Below are positions 53,219-61,501 of a stretch of 64,000 bases of DNA, one piece after another; positions within the stretch are counted from its first letter, which is position 1; each line of letters starts with the position of its first letter. The position numbers were made by a program, and so were the translations under genes. Source of the DNA: Deltaproteobacteria bacterium. Its GTDB lineage: Bacteria > Lernaellota > Lernaellaia > JACKCT01. Location: positions 1-64,000 of the forward strand of contig JAOSJX010000022.1 of assembly GCA_027493875.1 (NCBI GenBank), read 5' to 3'. Under the pieces are notes generated by a model. The model ran no database searches and was not told the origin of the DNA. It worked only from the letters and a program-made list of their open reading frames with translations.

Positions 53219-53336
53219 CGCGCTCCGTCCGGCGGAAAATTCGACAACGGCCCCAATCCTTCGGACTGGAGCCGTCATCATGCCGGTCTCGCGGCCCGGC
53301 CGAAGCGTTCTGACCCGCGAGGCCGCCGGAAATAAA

Positions 53337-53409
53337 AGCGGGCGACGGGTCTCGAACCCGCGACCCCGAGCTTGGGAAGCTCGTGCTCTACCAACTGAGC
53401 TACACCCGC
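53337..53409 (-). tRNA. tRNA-Gly (anticodon CCC)
   Basis: A 73-base cloverleaf on the minus strand: acceptor GCGGGTG/CGCCCGC, D arm GCTC-GAGC, anticodon stem CGAGC/GCTCG with loop TTCCCAA, variable loop GGGTC, T arm GCGGG-TTCGAGA-CCCGT, discriminator T. The anticodon reads CCC. CCA is not encoded. Confidence 0.96.
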
Positions 53410-53721
53410 ACGCGGCGTCTTCCGCCCCCGGTATCCGCTCCTGAAACCGCCCACCGGCCTCACTTTTCGCCCGCGGACGCAACACCCCGAATGCGCGGAA
53501 ACGCTGCGCCGACTATAGGAAGCGCCGCCCGTGAGTGTCAAGCCAAATGGAGGGCCGCAACCCCTTGTCGATGCTGGAAAAATCGGTGTCTCGACCCGGT
53601 TTGTGGGCCCCCTCGTGGTGCCGGCGCGGCAAATGGGTTATAAGAGTTTCTTATTCCGCGAATCCCATGGTTCGAACCGGGCCGCCGCGCGGTCCGCGTT
53701 GGCATGGAAAGGAGTATCCGA
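53410..53721. other. Intergenic region upstream of the LamG-like lipoprotein
   Basis: About 310 bases with no coding pattern. GTTATAAGAG at 53637-53646 might be a promoter core for the gene at 53722, without a matching -35. GGTTCGAACC near 53671 looks like a tRNA T-arm but has no cloverleaf around it. Confidence 0.4.
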
Positions 53722-54573
53722 ATGACCCGAAAAAGCGATTTCTGGTTTACCGCTCTGCTCGTCGCCGTCTTGTTCGCCCTCGGTGGGGCGCTCGGCTGCG
53801 GGTGCGGCGACGATGACGATGACGATGACGATGTCGCCGACGATGACGACGATGACGATGACGACGATGTTGCCGACGATGACGCGGACGATGACGCGGA
53901 CGATGACGCGGACGACGACGACGTGGATGACGACGACGCGGCCTCCGGCCCCCTGCCCTTCGACGAGGATTTCGAGGACATGACCGTGGGCAACCCGCCG
54001 CCGGGGCCCGACTGGCAGCAAGGTGTTCAGGGCGATACGCAGGTTGTGATCACGGATTCCGGCCCCACCAAGGACGGGTCGGGGAAGATGCTGCTCATTG
54101 AGAAAGAAGACACCGCGGCCAGCGGCGATTTCGCGTACGCGTCCTACACGTTTCCCGAGGAGCCGCAAAAAGCCGTTTCGGGCGACTTTTCGCTCGAATT
54201 CGACGTGTATTGGGACAACCTCATCAATCAAGTCGGATTCCGGCTATACATCACGCCGACCGTGACCGGCAGCTTATCCGACGTTCTCTACGCGCTGGAG
54301 TACAGCGTGATCGATGTCGGATGGTACGTGTTCCACACCGGCGGCGGCACCGAGTGCCCCGACGTTCCGTTCGGCGAATGGGCGACGATCCGCGTGGAGA
54401 TCGATTTCGTGAATCAGACCTCGACGACGTACGTGAACAACGTCGCGTGCGTGACCGACGCGCCGTTCTATTCGGCCGGGACGGAGGTCGGGTCCTTCGC
54501 GTTTCTGATTCTCAGCGGTCAGGCGCTGCCCGGGGCGATCTACGTCGACAACATGTTCGGAGACTATTTGTAG
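53722..54573 (+). CDS. Asp-rich lipoprotein with beta-sandwich-like domain
   Basis: An intact 283-residue protein. The leader MTRKSDFWFTALLVAVLFAL ends in GGALGC, followed by GCGDDDD and about 50 residues of Asp, Ala and Val. The C-terminal 210 residues resemble a LamG-type or carbohydrate-binding sandwich: GPLPFDEDFEDMTVGNPP, SGDFAYASYTFPEEPQKA, FSLEFDVYWDNLINQVGFR, RVEIDFVNQTSTTYVNN, and the last strand AIYVDNMFGDYL. AAAGGAGTATCC precedes the ATG. It ends just inside the heptamer array at 54573. The domain style matches the proteins at 1159 and 54952. Function unknown; surface binding is inferred. Confidence 0.83.
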   Translation: MTRKSDFWFTALLVAVLFALGGALGCGCGDDDDDDDDVADDDDDDDDDDVADDDADDDADDDADDDDVDDDDAASGPLPFDEDFEDMTVGNPPPGPDWQQGVQGDTQVVITDSGPTKDGSGKMLLIEKEDTAASGDFAYASYTFPEEPQKAVSGDFSLEFDVYWDNLINQVGFRLYITPTVTGSLSDVLYALEYSVIDVGWYVFHTGGGTECPDVPFGEWATIRVEIDFVNQTSTTYVNNVACVTDAPFYSAGTEVGSFAFLILSGQALPGAIYVDNMFGDYL

Positions 54574-54621
54574 GTCGCGGGTCGCAGGTCGCAGGTCGCA
54601 GGTCACAGGCTACAGGTTACA
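54573..54621. repeat. Seven tandem heptamers (GGTCGCA type)
   Basis: GGTCGCG, three GGTCGCA, GGTCACA, GGCTACA and GGTTACA in perfect 7-base phase, starting at the last base of the preceding stop codon. The units decay steadily away from the gene. Confidence 0.85.
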
Positions 54622-54630
54622 GGAGAAACG

Positions 54631-54664
54631 AAATCCCCGGCGCGATGCGCGCCGGGGATTTTTC
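54631..54664. terminator. Rho-independent terminator
   Basis: ATCCCCGGCGC and GCGCCGGGGAT pair across GATGC, with AAA on the left and TTTTTC on the right. It terminates the gene at 53722. Confidence 0.88.
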
Positions 54665-54683
54665 TATTCGCCGGCCACCCGCC

Positions 54684-54900
54684 ACTGGCGACTGGCCACT
54701 GGCGACTGGCGACTGGCCACTGGCGACTGGCCACTGGCGACTGGACACTGGCGACTGGCCACTGGCTACTGGACACTGGCGACTGGCCACTGGCGACTGG
54801 CCACTGGCCACTGGCGACTGGCGACTGGCCACTGGCGACTGGCGACTGGCTACTGGCCACTGGCCACTGGCGACTGGCAACTGGCCACTGGCGACTGGCC
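54684..54900. repeat. Minisatellite of 31 heptamers (ACTGGCG/ACTGGCC)
   Basis: 217 bases, exactly 31 units of 7. Nearly all read ACTGGCG or ACTGGCC, with single-base variants ACTGGCT, ACTGGAC and ACTGGCA. There is no unit-length irregularity and no spacer, which rules out CRISPR. The array stops eight bases before the extended -10 at 54908. Confidence 0.95.
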
Positions 54901-54907
54901 ACTAATA

Positions 54908-54916
54908 TGCTAAAAT
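54908..54916 (+). promoter_or_regulatory. Extended -10 promoter element
   Basis: TGCTAAAAT fits the TGnTATAAT extended -10 form, 36 bases before the start codon at 54952. The place of a -35 box is taken by the end of the heptamer array. Confidence 0.5.
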
Positions 54917-54951
54917 GCCTTTGTTGAATGTTTTGTTTTGGGAGCGTGGCG

Positions 54952-55797
54952 ATGATGTTGAACCGATTACCCCTTCTTATTGTGTTTTTTCTCTCCCTGG
55001 CCCTGCTTCAGTGTTCAAGCGGTGTTGGAAGCTCGGACGACGATGATGACGGCGCTTCCGCGTCACTCGGCGACGACGACGCGGCGGCGGACGACGATAC
55101 GGGGAGACGACGACACGGCGTTCCCGGATCCGAATCACGAATGCGCGGAGAACGACGGACCCTCGCCCGTCACGGTGGACGATTGCAGTCAGGTCGATTG
55201 GCTTTTCTTCCGCGAATCGTGGGACGACTACGCCGTCGGGTCCTCGCCGCCGTGCCCGTGGGCCGTTTCCGCGACGGATGAAGCGGCGGTTTCGATCGTC
55301 TTTTCCGACGACTACATCCAGGAAGACGCCCCGTTCGATGAAGTTCTCGCGGTTTCCGCCGAGGGCCCGGCGCACGACGGCCGGGTGCGCGTCGAACGGT
55401 ACGCGCCCGCGGCCGAGTGCGGGTACGTTCACGACCTCTCATTCACGCTGAATCTCGTCTCCGGCGGAATGATCCGGTTCGGCCTCACGACGGATGATCC
55501 GAACCGCGCGGTCACGATCGAGCTGGCGGCCGACGCGCCGAACGTTGTCATCCGCCTTGTCGATAAAGATGGGGCACGGCACGACTGCGGCACGTTTCCC
55601 TCGGCGCGTGGAAACAAATATACGCCAGCGAACAAAACGGCGAGATCTGGATTCCCGGTTGCCCCGACGTCCCCTGGCGCGAATCGTCGGAGACCGCGCG
55701 TCCCAATGGCCTCTTCTTTGAATCGGGTCCGGAGGACGGCGCGACGGTGCTGATCGATTGGGCGATGTTCGACCGCGTCTGGCCCGACGAGCCATAA
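54952..55797 (+). CDS. Asp-rich lipoprotein, LamG-like, frame broken
   Basis: About 282 residues. Leader MMLNRLPLLIVFFLSLALLQC is a lipoprotein signal, followed by SSGVGSSDDDDDGAS and further Asp. After a break near 55102 the body reads CSQVDWLFFRESWDDYAVGS, SGGMIRFGLTTDDPNRAVTI, VVIRLVDKDGARHDCG. After a second break near 55590 it continues QIYASEQNGEIWIPGCPDVP and ends VLIDWAMFDRVWPDEP. The closing strand resembles those of the genes at 1159 and 53722, so all three may share a beta-sandwich fold. GGGAGCGTGGCG precedes the ATG. It lies directly after the 31-unit minisatellite. Function unknown. Confidence 0.72.
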
Positions 55798-55809
55798 AAA
55801 GAGCGGCCG

Positions 55810-56758
55810 CTATTTCGAGAGAAAGCCGAGAATGTCGTCGATGTTGCCGCCGCGGATGATGTCCCAATCCGTGTCGGCCTTGCCGTTTGCCCGTTCGGGC
55901 AGCGGATCGGCGAGGATGGCGTCGAGGTAGGACGCGGGCTCGTTCTGTTTCAGACCGAGATCGAGCGCGAGGCGGTCCACCATATCGGGCGTGAACGTCC
56001 GCGTTTCGTTCATGAACCCTTCCAGCAAAAGATTGTCGCACAGCGTATTGATGAGGCGCGGCGTGCCGGCGGCCCGTTCGTGCAGCCGCTCGACGACCGG
56101 CGGGGGAATGAGGCGCGACGGCCCGCCCGCCGTTCGCAGCCGGTGCGCGATGTAGCGGCTGGTCAGGTCGAAATCGAACGGACGCAGCGTGACCCGCACC
56201 GCGACGCGGTTGGCCAGCGGCGTGTCGAGCGCGAGAACGTGTTCCGTTTCCGGCAGGCCGAAGAAAACGAAGTTGATGAGCTTGCGCCCTTGGAGTTCGA
56301 TATTGAGCAGGCCGCGGAATTCCTCCATCAATTCGCGGCTCGCCAGCATTTGCACCTCATCCACGAGAATGACGGCGGTTTTGCCGGCCTCGTCGATCTC
56401 GCGCAGGCGCGCGTAGATCTGCCCGAGGATGTCGAGCTTGGCGGCCGCGATTTCGCGGATGCCCAGCAGCCCGGCGATTTTACCGAGCAGCCAGTCCGCG
56501 GTGACGTCGCTGTGAATCACGACCAGAAGGCCTTTGACGTAGTCGTCGGACGGGAGCATGTCGTACATGCGTCTGGCGAGTGTGGTTTTGCCGTGGCCGA
56601 CGGGGGGCGGTGCAGACGGCCAGCCCGCGCCGGGCTTCCGCGGCGAAGGTCAGGCGCGCGAGGGCCTTTTCAAAGGGAGCGCCGGCCCAGAAGAAACGGC
56701 TGTCCGGCGCGTTGGAAAACGGCTCCATGGTGAGGCCGTAGAACTCGAGATAGCTCAT
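55810..56758 (-). CDS. ExeA/GspA-like AAA ATPase
   Basis: About 316 residues. It opens MSYLEFYGLTMEPFSNAPDS, the standard start of ExeA-type ATPases. The Walker A is cut by an extra G in the run 56602-56607; with five bases it reads APVGHGKTTLARRMY. Walker B follows as AVILVDEVQMLASRELMEEF, with sensor region FVFFGLPETEHVL and ANRVAVRVTLRPFD, and the winged end RLINTLCDNLLLEGF. ExeA proteins work with ExeB in peptidoglycan remodelling for type II secretion, and related ATPases serve transposons; neither partner is visible here. It ends 13 bases from the convergent lipoprotein gene. AAGGGGACTACC precedes the ATG. Confidence 0.85.
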
Positions 56759-56850
56759 CTGGTAGTCCCCTTCGGGTGCACTATACCAGATATTGATCGG
56801 CTGTTTTCAACCCTTTCATTAACAATTTTTGGGAAATCCGGCCCGGCGCG

Positions 56851-57628
56851 TCATTTTGCGTCGTTCAGGCCCCAATCGTAGTCGAGATAGTCCACGTCCT
56901 CGATGCCGGCGTCGATGATTTTGCGGTCGGCGTCCGTCGCGTATTTGTAAAGGAAAGAGACGGCGGCGCTCTCTTCGTCCGAGAGTTTCGGGAATCGGCC
57001 GGGCTGGTGATAGCCTTTGACGAAATCCTCGCCGAACCACTTGAAGATCTTCGTAACGTGAGCTTCCTTTTTTCCGGGATCGAAGGTGTTCCGGGCCTTG
57101 CTTTGCGCCCATCGGCGCGCGGCGGCGTCGAGTTGCTTGTTCAGTTCGCCCCCGGTATAGGCACCGTCCGCAAGCGGCGGACAACCGACGGACGCGCAGT
57201 TGATCGCCGCGTGCACGCGCGGGTCGCCCAGCGGACGCAGCAGTCCGTGCTCGATCTGGTCGAGCGTGACCTCGTCGCCGCCGGCTTTCCATTTCCGTTT
57301 GTCCCACACGCCGGAAATGTCCTTGATGGATTTGACCGGATAGCGTTCGACGATCGACTTGAGCGTGAACGCGTTGTAGGCGTTGATCCAGTAGGCCACG
57401 GCCTGCTCGTAGGAAAACGCCGCCACGTCGGCCTTCGCCGGCGCGCCGAGCTGCGCGAGATAGGCGTCGAGCTCCGCAACGTTCGCCGTGAGCGCCCCGT
57501 AGTCCACGCGCTCCCCCTTCACGTATTTCTTAAGCAGGGCGTCGAACGCGGCGTGCGTGTGATCGGAACGCGGCGGCGGGAGACGCCATGAGAAGCCCGG
57601 CCAATACCAACATCGCTTTGAATTTCAC
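56851..57628 (-). CDS. DUF547 secreted protein
   Basis: About 259 residues. From GTG 57628 the leader reads KFKAMLVLAGLLMASPAAAF, and after a frame change near 57565 the mature part starts DHTHAAFDALLKKYVKG. The DUF547 signature is clear: AVAYWINAYNAFTLKSIVER, KSIKDISGVWDKRKW, VTLDQIEHGLLRPLGDPRVH, AINCASVGCPPLADGAYTG. Members resemble papain/transglutaminase-like folds, and the Cys in CASVGCPP may be catalytic, but no activity is known for this type. GGAAGGGCGATC precedes the start. It lies upstream of the ExeA-like gene on the same strand, 92 bases apart. Confidence 0.85.
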
Positions 57629-57705
57629 GAGATCGCCCTTCCGTTGCGGTTCACCCTAACATACGCGCGAGGCGGCGAAAGGGTTACGGGATTGTCGGTC
57701 CAATG

Positions 57706-57732
57706 AAAAACCGACGGCCGGATGGCCGTCGG
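57706..57732 (-). terminator. Rho-independent terminator
   Basis: CCGACGGCC-GGAT-GGCCGTCGG with TTTTTC following on the minus strand, 24 bases after the stop of the lipoprotein gene at 57756. Confidence 0.85.
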
Positions 57733-57755
57733 CTTGGGCGTTCTCGGGTTTTCGT

Positions 57756-58139
57756 TCAGCAGAATTCAAAGAAGCAGGACGCGCCGCAGTCGGAATAGGT
57801 TTCGCAATCTCCCGAGGCGAGCCCGTCTTCCCAGCAATCGCAGACGCACGCCTCGTATCCCGGCGAGCAGGTTTCGTCGTCGTAAGGCGAAGACATTTCC
57901 AAACACTGTTCGACGCTGGCGAAGCCGCCGCAATCGGTGGCGAACTCGCACACCTCTTCGTCGGAGCATTCACCACCGTCATCATCACCTTCGTCGTCGT
58001 CCGCGACATCGTCATCCGCATCGTCGTCCGCATCGTCGTCATCATCATCGTCGTCATCGTCGTCGCCGCAAGCCGCCACCGCGACCGACATCAAGACCGG
58101 CACCGTCGCGTACGCGAGTAACCAGAAGATTCGCTCCAT
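57756..58139 (-). CDS. Asp-rich lipoprotein with Cys-rich head
   Basis: An intact 127-residue protein. Leader MERIFWLLAYATVPVLMSVA ending VAAC, then GDDDD and about 40 residues of Asp, Ala and Val. The head has twelve Cys (counting from CSDEEVC): ECSDEEVCEFATDCGGFASV, CLEMSSPYDDETCSPGYEAC, VCDCWEDGLASGDCETYSDC, GASCFFEFC. It does not match the CALGxEFAY module of the other small lipoproteins, so this is a second Cys-rich head type on the same acidic stalk. GAGGACGAGAAA precedes ATG 58139; an ATG at 58154 is the alternative. Function unknown. Confidence 0.83.
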   Translation of the reverse strand: MERIFWLLAYATVPVLMSVAVAACGDDDDDDDDDDDADDDADDDVADDDEGDDDGGECSDEEVCEFATDCGGFASVEQCLEMSSPYDDETCSPGYEACVCDCWEDGLASGDCETYSDCGASCFFEFC

Positions 58140-58490
58140 TTTCTCGTCCTCCATCCGAAATGAACGGCTATGAATAACCGCGAACATACCCCGAAAAAAT
58201 CCAAAGCCCGCCGTGAGGACGCATTATCATGGCGCTCCTAACGCTTTTTCCATCGCGGTGGTCGAGGCGAGCGGGTTGCCGCTCGGTCCAAGTTCGCCCG
58301 AGTTGACGAGCGAAATCCCATGGGAGCTCCAAAAAAATCGATGAAGCCGGCGTACGCCTGATGAGAGATGCTGCCGTCAACCGTTTTTTGGGATGGTCGC
58401 CGCTGCGGCCGTTTTATGTCATGATGAGCGGCACTCAATTGAAGATGAATAAACCAGGGGCGCGTGGACCGGCCGGCGGAGGGACGGATA
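58140..58490. other. Divergent intergenic region
   Basis: About 350 bases between two divergent lipoprotein genes. I find no RNA gene, repeat or convincing promoter pair. It must hold promoters for both directions. Confidence 0.5.
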
Positions 58491-59147
58491 ATGCGGCATA
58501 ACGTGGGTCTGTGGTGTTTGGCGGCGACCCTACTTTTCGTGGCCGGCGCCTTCGCGTGCGGTGACGACGATGATGACAACGATGATGACGCGCTGGACGA
58601 CGATACCGAGGAGGAAGACGCCGTCGACGACGACTGTTGGGAAATGCCGGACGACCCCGATTTTCCCGAGGGGCGGCACGACAAGTGCGGCGATTGGGAC
58701 GACTGGGAGGACGACGACGAGTGGGACGACGACCTGGACGGCGAACCGCCCGTGCTCTCGAACGGCCGGTGGGAGCCCGCCGCCGTCATCTGGTCCGCGG
58801 ACTGCGAAACCGCGGACTGCCTCGCTCTTCGGATTTCCTTCTGCGATCCGGACGGCGACCTGACCGATCCCGGCGGCGTTTGGATTTACGTCTCCGGCGG
58901 CGTCCATGAATTTTTCGGCGACCCGAACCCCTTCTCGTGGTCGATCTTCAATCCGGACGGAGCGGACGTAACCGATTGCGACGCGCCGGTGGACGGCGGC
59001 CTCGGTCTTCTCCTTTCCGAGGATGCGTTTGGCGACGGTCCGGGCGACTACGAGCTGGCCGTGGACGTCGAGGCGACGGACGCCTCCGGCAACGTGAGCA
59101 ACAAACTGACGAACATCACCGCGACGATCACCTACAACGGCGCGTAA
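58491..59147 (+). CDS. Acidic lipoprotein with CWEMP segment
   Basis: An intact 218-residue protein. Leader MRHNVGLWCLAATLLFVAGA ending AFAC, then GDDDDDNDDDALDDD. A short block DDDCWEMPDDPDFPEG with a following KC is repeated almost exactly in the next gene. The C-terminal 130 residues form a beta-rich domain with paired Cys (SADCETADCLALRISFCDPD) that ends SNKLTNITATITYNGA, in the style of an Ig-like or cadherin-like fold. GGAGGGACGGATA precedes the ATG. It is the first of three tandem genes with shared parts (58491, 59172, 59751), spaced 24 and 34 bases apart, most likely one operon. Function unknown. Confidence 0.82.
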   Translation: MRHNVGLWCLAATLLFVAGAFACGDDDDDNDDDALDDDTEEEDAVDDDCWEMPDDPDFPEGRHDKCGDWDDWEDDDEWDDDLDGEPPVLSNGRWEPAAVIWSADCETADCLALRISFCDPDGDLTDPGGVWIYVSGGVHEFFGDPNPFSWSIFNPDGADVTDCDAPVDGGLGLLLSEDAFGDGPGDYELAVDVEATDASGNVSNKLTNITATITYNGA

Positions 59148-59171
59148 GGGCGCGAGGGGGGAGGGCGTACC

Positions 59172-59716
59172 ATGCGATGGAATAATCCGCTGGTCCGGAT
59201 CGCCGCGATCGCTTTTTGCCTCGCCGGCGCCTTCGCGTGTTTCAGCGGTGGTGGCGATGACGATGACGTTCGCCCCGAGGAAACGGACGACGACAACAGC
59301 CTGATCGACGGCGAGGGCGATGACGACGACTGGTGGGACGGCGGTTGTTGGGAAATGCCGCCGGACCCGGATTTCCCGATGGGCATTATTACAAGTGCGA
59401 CGACGATTGGTGGGATGACGATTGGTGGGACGATGACTCCGTGGATGATGATTCCATCGACGACGATTCCGCGGATGATGATTCGGCGGACGACGATACG
59501 GGAGGCGATGACGACACGGAAAGCCAGTGCGCCCTGGGCATCGAATTCGCCTACGATTGCGGTTGGGCTTTGACGGGCGACGAAGGGGACCTCAGTGTCG
59601 CCGAGAGCACGGCGGAATGCGAAGCGGGCAACCAGCTTGCCGTCTGCTTGGCGAACTGCGGCTATACCGCATCGAACTGCCAACAAGTCGATGCGTGCGT
59701 CGAGGCCAACTGTTGA
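59172..59716 (+). CDS. Acidic lipoprotein with CWEMP segment and CALGxEFAY module
   Basis: About 181 residues. Leader MRWNNPLVRIAAIAFCLAGA ending AFAC, acidic spacer, then CWEMPPDPDFP and, after a frame change at the C3 run near 59386-59389 (one more C expected), DGHYYKCDDDWWDDDWWDDD. Further Asp/Ser spacer leads to the eight-Cys module CALGIEFAYDCGW, AECEAGNQLAVCLANCG, CQQVDACVEANC. It combines the first block of the gene at 58491 with the head of those at 6813 and 59751, as if built by exchange between neighbours. The repeated Trp-Trp-Asp-Asp text is striking. Function unknown. Confidence 0.8.
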
Positions 59717-59750
59717 AGATCCGTAGACCCTTAATTCGGAGGGATGGGCG

Positions 59751-60191
59751 ATGAGATGGATTCGGGGATGGTTTCGGGTATTGGTGACGGTCGCGTTCGC
59801 CGTCACCGGGATGGTCGCGTGCTTCAGCGGCGAGGGAGACGATGACGACGACGATGACAACGATGATACTGCGAGCGAAGATGATTACGCGGACGACGAT
59901 GACGTCTTCTCCGACGATGATGTTTCAGACGACGATCTCGACGAAGACGATATCGATGACGGCAATGACCAGCTTGACGACGACACCTGCGCCCTCGGCA
60001 TCGAATTCGCGTACGATTGTGGCTGGGTTCTGACGAGCGACACCGGCAACCTCACCGAAAGCGAAGGCGTCGCTGAATGCGAAGCGAGCGATACTCTCGC
60101 CGTCTGCCTCGCGAGTTGCGGCCTGACGTCCTCCACCTGCGAGGACGTCGACGCGTGCGTCGTGGAGAACTGTTCTTCTAAGCGCACCTAA
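59751..60191 (+). CDS. Asp-rich lipoprotein with CALGxEFAY module
   Basis: An intact 146-residue protein. Leader MRWIRGWFRVLVTVAFAVTG ending MVAC, then FSGEGDDDDDDDNDD and an acidic stretch of about 55 residues, and the eight-Cys module: CALGIEFAYDCGWVLTSD, AECEASDTLAVCLASCG, STCEDVDACVVENC. The module is followed by SSKRT, which the other two copies lack. GGAGGGATGGGCG precedes the ATG. It is last in the tandem set, followed by a heptamer array. Function unknown; the same inference as for the gene at 6813 applies. Confidence 0.85.
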   Translation: MRWIRGWFRVLVTVAFAVTGMVACFSGEGDDDDDDDNDDTASEDDYADDDDVFSDDDVSDDDLDEDDIDDGNDQLDDDTCALGIEFAYDCGWVLTSDTGNLTESEGVAECEASDTLAVCLASCGLTSSTCEDVDACVVENCSSKRT

Positions 60192-60278
60192 CCGGACAAA
60201 CGACGATTCCCACCCCCGGAACTTCCGGTCACATTATTTTTTTGGCGCGTCACCGCCGAGTTTCCTAGTTTCGTCCCT

Positions 60279-60327
60279 CACACCTCACACCTCGCACCTC
60301 GTACCTCGTACCTCGCACCTCGTACCT
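60279..60327. repeat. Seven tandem heptamers (CGTACCT type)
   Basis: Two CACACCT, CGCACCT, two CGTACCT, CGCACCT and CGTACCT in perfect 7-base phase, between the lipoprotein operon and the methyltransferase gene. Confidence 0.85.
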
Positions 60328-60390
60328 TAAATAACGTCATTTGCCGCGATCCGTCCGGTCACTTTGCGGTCTATAGGGAGGACCAATGCT

Positions 60391-61380
60391 GTGGCCGGCA
60401 AGCGGATCGACGTGGTGAGTTTGTTTTGCGGATGCGGGGGGCTCGATATCGGGTTTCTGGGCGGCTTCGTTTATCTCGGCCGACGCTACGTGCGCACGCG
60501 TTTCAATATCGTTCTCGCCGTGGACAGCGACCGCGCCGCGTGCTCACTCTATCGGGCCAACGTCGGCGACGTGACGTGCGCGAGTGTGTCCGCGCCCCGT
60601 GTGTGGCCGCGGGCGCACGTCGTCATCGGCGGGCCGCCGTGCCAGCCCTTCTCGCGGGCAGGTATTCGCGGTGGCGCGGACTCACCCTAAAATCAGATCC
60701 CGGCGTTCTTTGACGCCGTGGCGCGGGTGAGTCCGCGCGCGTTCCTGATGGAAAACGTCGCCGGGCTTGCCGAAGGACGCCAGCGCGCGGCGCTCGACGA
60801 CATCCTGCGCCGGGCCGACGATCTCGGATTTAACGCCGCGTACTCACTGCTCGACGCCGCGGACTTCGGCGTCCCCCAACACCGCCGGCGATTATTCGTC
60901 GTCGGCCTAAGAGACGGAGATCCGGCCGCGATGTTTCCGCGGCCGATTTTCGGCCCCGGCCGAGCGCATGCTCACCGGACGGTCCGCGACGCCATCGCCG
61001 ATCTGGACATTCCCGCCCATTTGAAAAATCTCCGTCACCTAAAGGAAGGCGATCGCCGCCACCCGAATTTCGGCGCCGGCGCGCGGCGGCTTCGGGCCGA
61101 CGCGCCCTTCCCCACGGTCAAGGCGTCCGACACGAACGCCGCGCGGATGATCCATCCTTGGTTCGATCGCTATCTCACCATGCCCGAACTCCTGCGCGCG
61201 CAGTCCTTTCCCGACGATTTCATTTGCCCCCGACGCACCCCCGCGATCGGCAACGCGGTGCCTCCGGTTCTGGCATGGCATCTGGCTGGCGCGCTGTCGA
61301 AAAGTCTCTCCGCACGAACCCACACCATCGGCGCAAGCCCAAACGCATTTCGAAACTCCTCAATTCATTACAAAAAGTAA
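60391..61380 (+). CDS. C5 cytosine DNA methyltransferase with in-frame stop
   Basis: About 329 codons. Motif I DVVSLFCGCGGLDIGF (AdoMet), motif IV GGPPCQPFSRAG with the catalytic Cys, motif VI FLMENVAGL, motif VIII VPQHRRRLFVVGLR, motif IX FPTVKASDT and motif X AIGNAVPPVLAWH. The recognition region between VIII and IX is short. TAA at 60688-60690 interrupts the frame (ADSP, stop, NQIPAFFDAV) without a shift, so a base substitution or a true nonsense mutation is more likely than an indel. The start is probably GTG 60391 behind GGGAGG. An ATG at 60386 would fit if one G were missing. No restriction enzyme gene is adjacent, so it is an orphan or a remnant. Modified sequence unknown. Confidence 0.87.
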
Positions 61381-61455
61381 CATAAGGGGTTCCGCGCGAA
61401 GACCGATACCGACAAAAATATTTGTATTATCAACAATTTATAGCTCATCAAAAAT

Positions 61456-61471
61456 TGGCACGGAACTGGCA
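61456..61471 (+). promoter_or_regulatory. Sigma-54-like promoter (-24/-12)
   Basis: TGGCACG, four bases, TGGCA. The diagnostic GG (61457-61458) and GC (61469-61470) are exactly ten bases apart. Position 31 bases before the ATG at 61502 allows a transcript start near 61483. The -12 box has TGGC instead of TTGC. Confidence 0.6.
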
Positions 61472-61501
61472 ATTACAGCTGGCAGCAATGGAGGCGGAAT
61501 T

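Noticed and set aside
53660-53700. tRNA-like GGTTCGAACC near 53671
   Set aside because: No acceptor or anticodon stem can be built around it.
54684-54900. Repeat array resembling a CRISPR locus
   Set aside because: Units are 7 bases with no spacers and no cas genes nearby; it is a minisatellite.
55810-56758. ExeA-like ATPase as a transposition (TnsC-like) protein
   Set aside because: No transposase, end repeats or Tn7-type neighbours are close; the general ExeA reading is safer.
60391-61380. TAA in the methyltransferase as a recoded sense codon
   Set aside because: TAA serves as the normal stop of other genes here, for example at 2523-3216, so a variant code is not supported.
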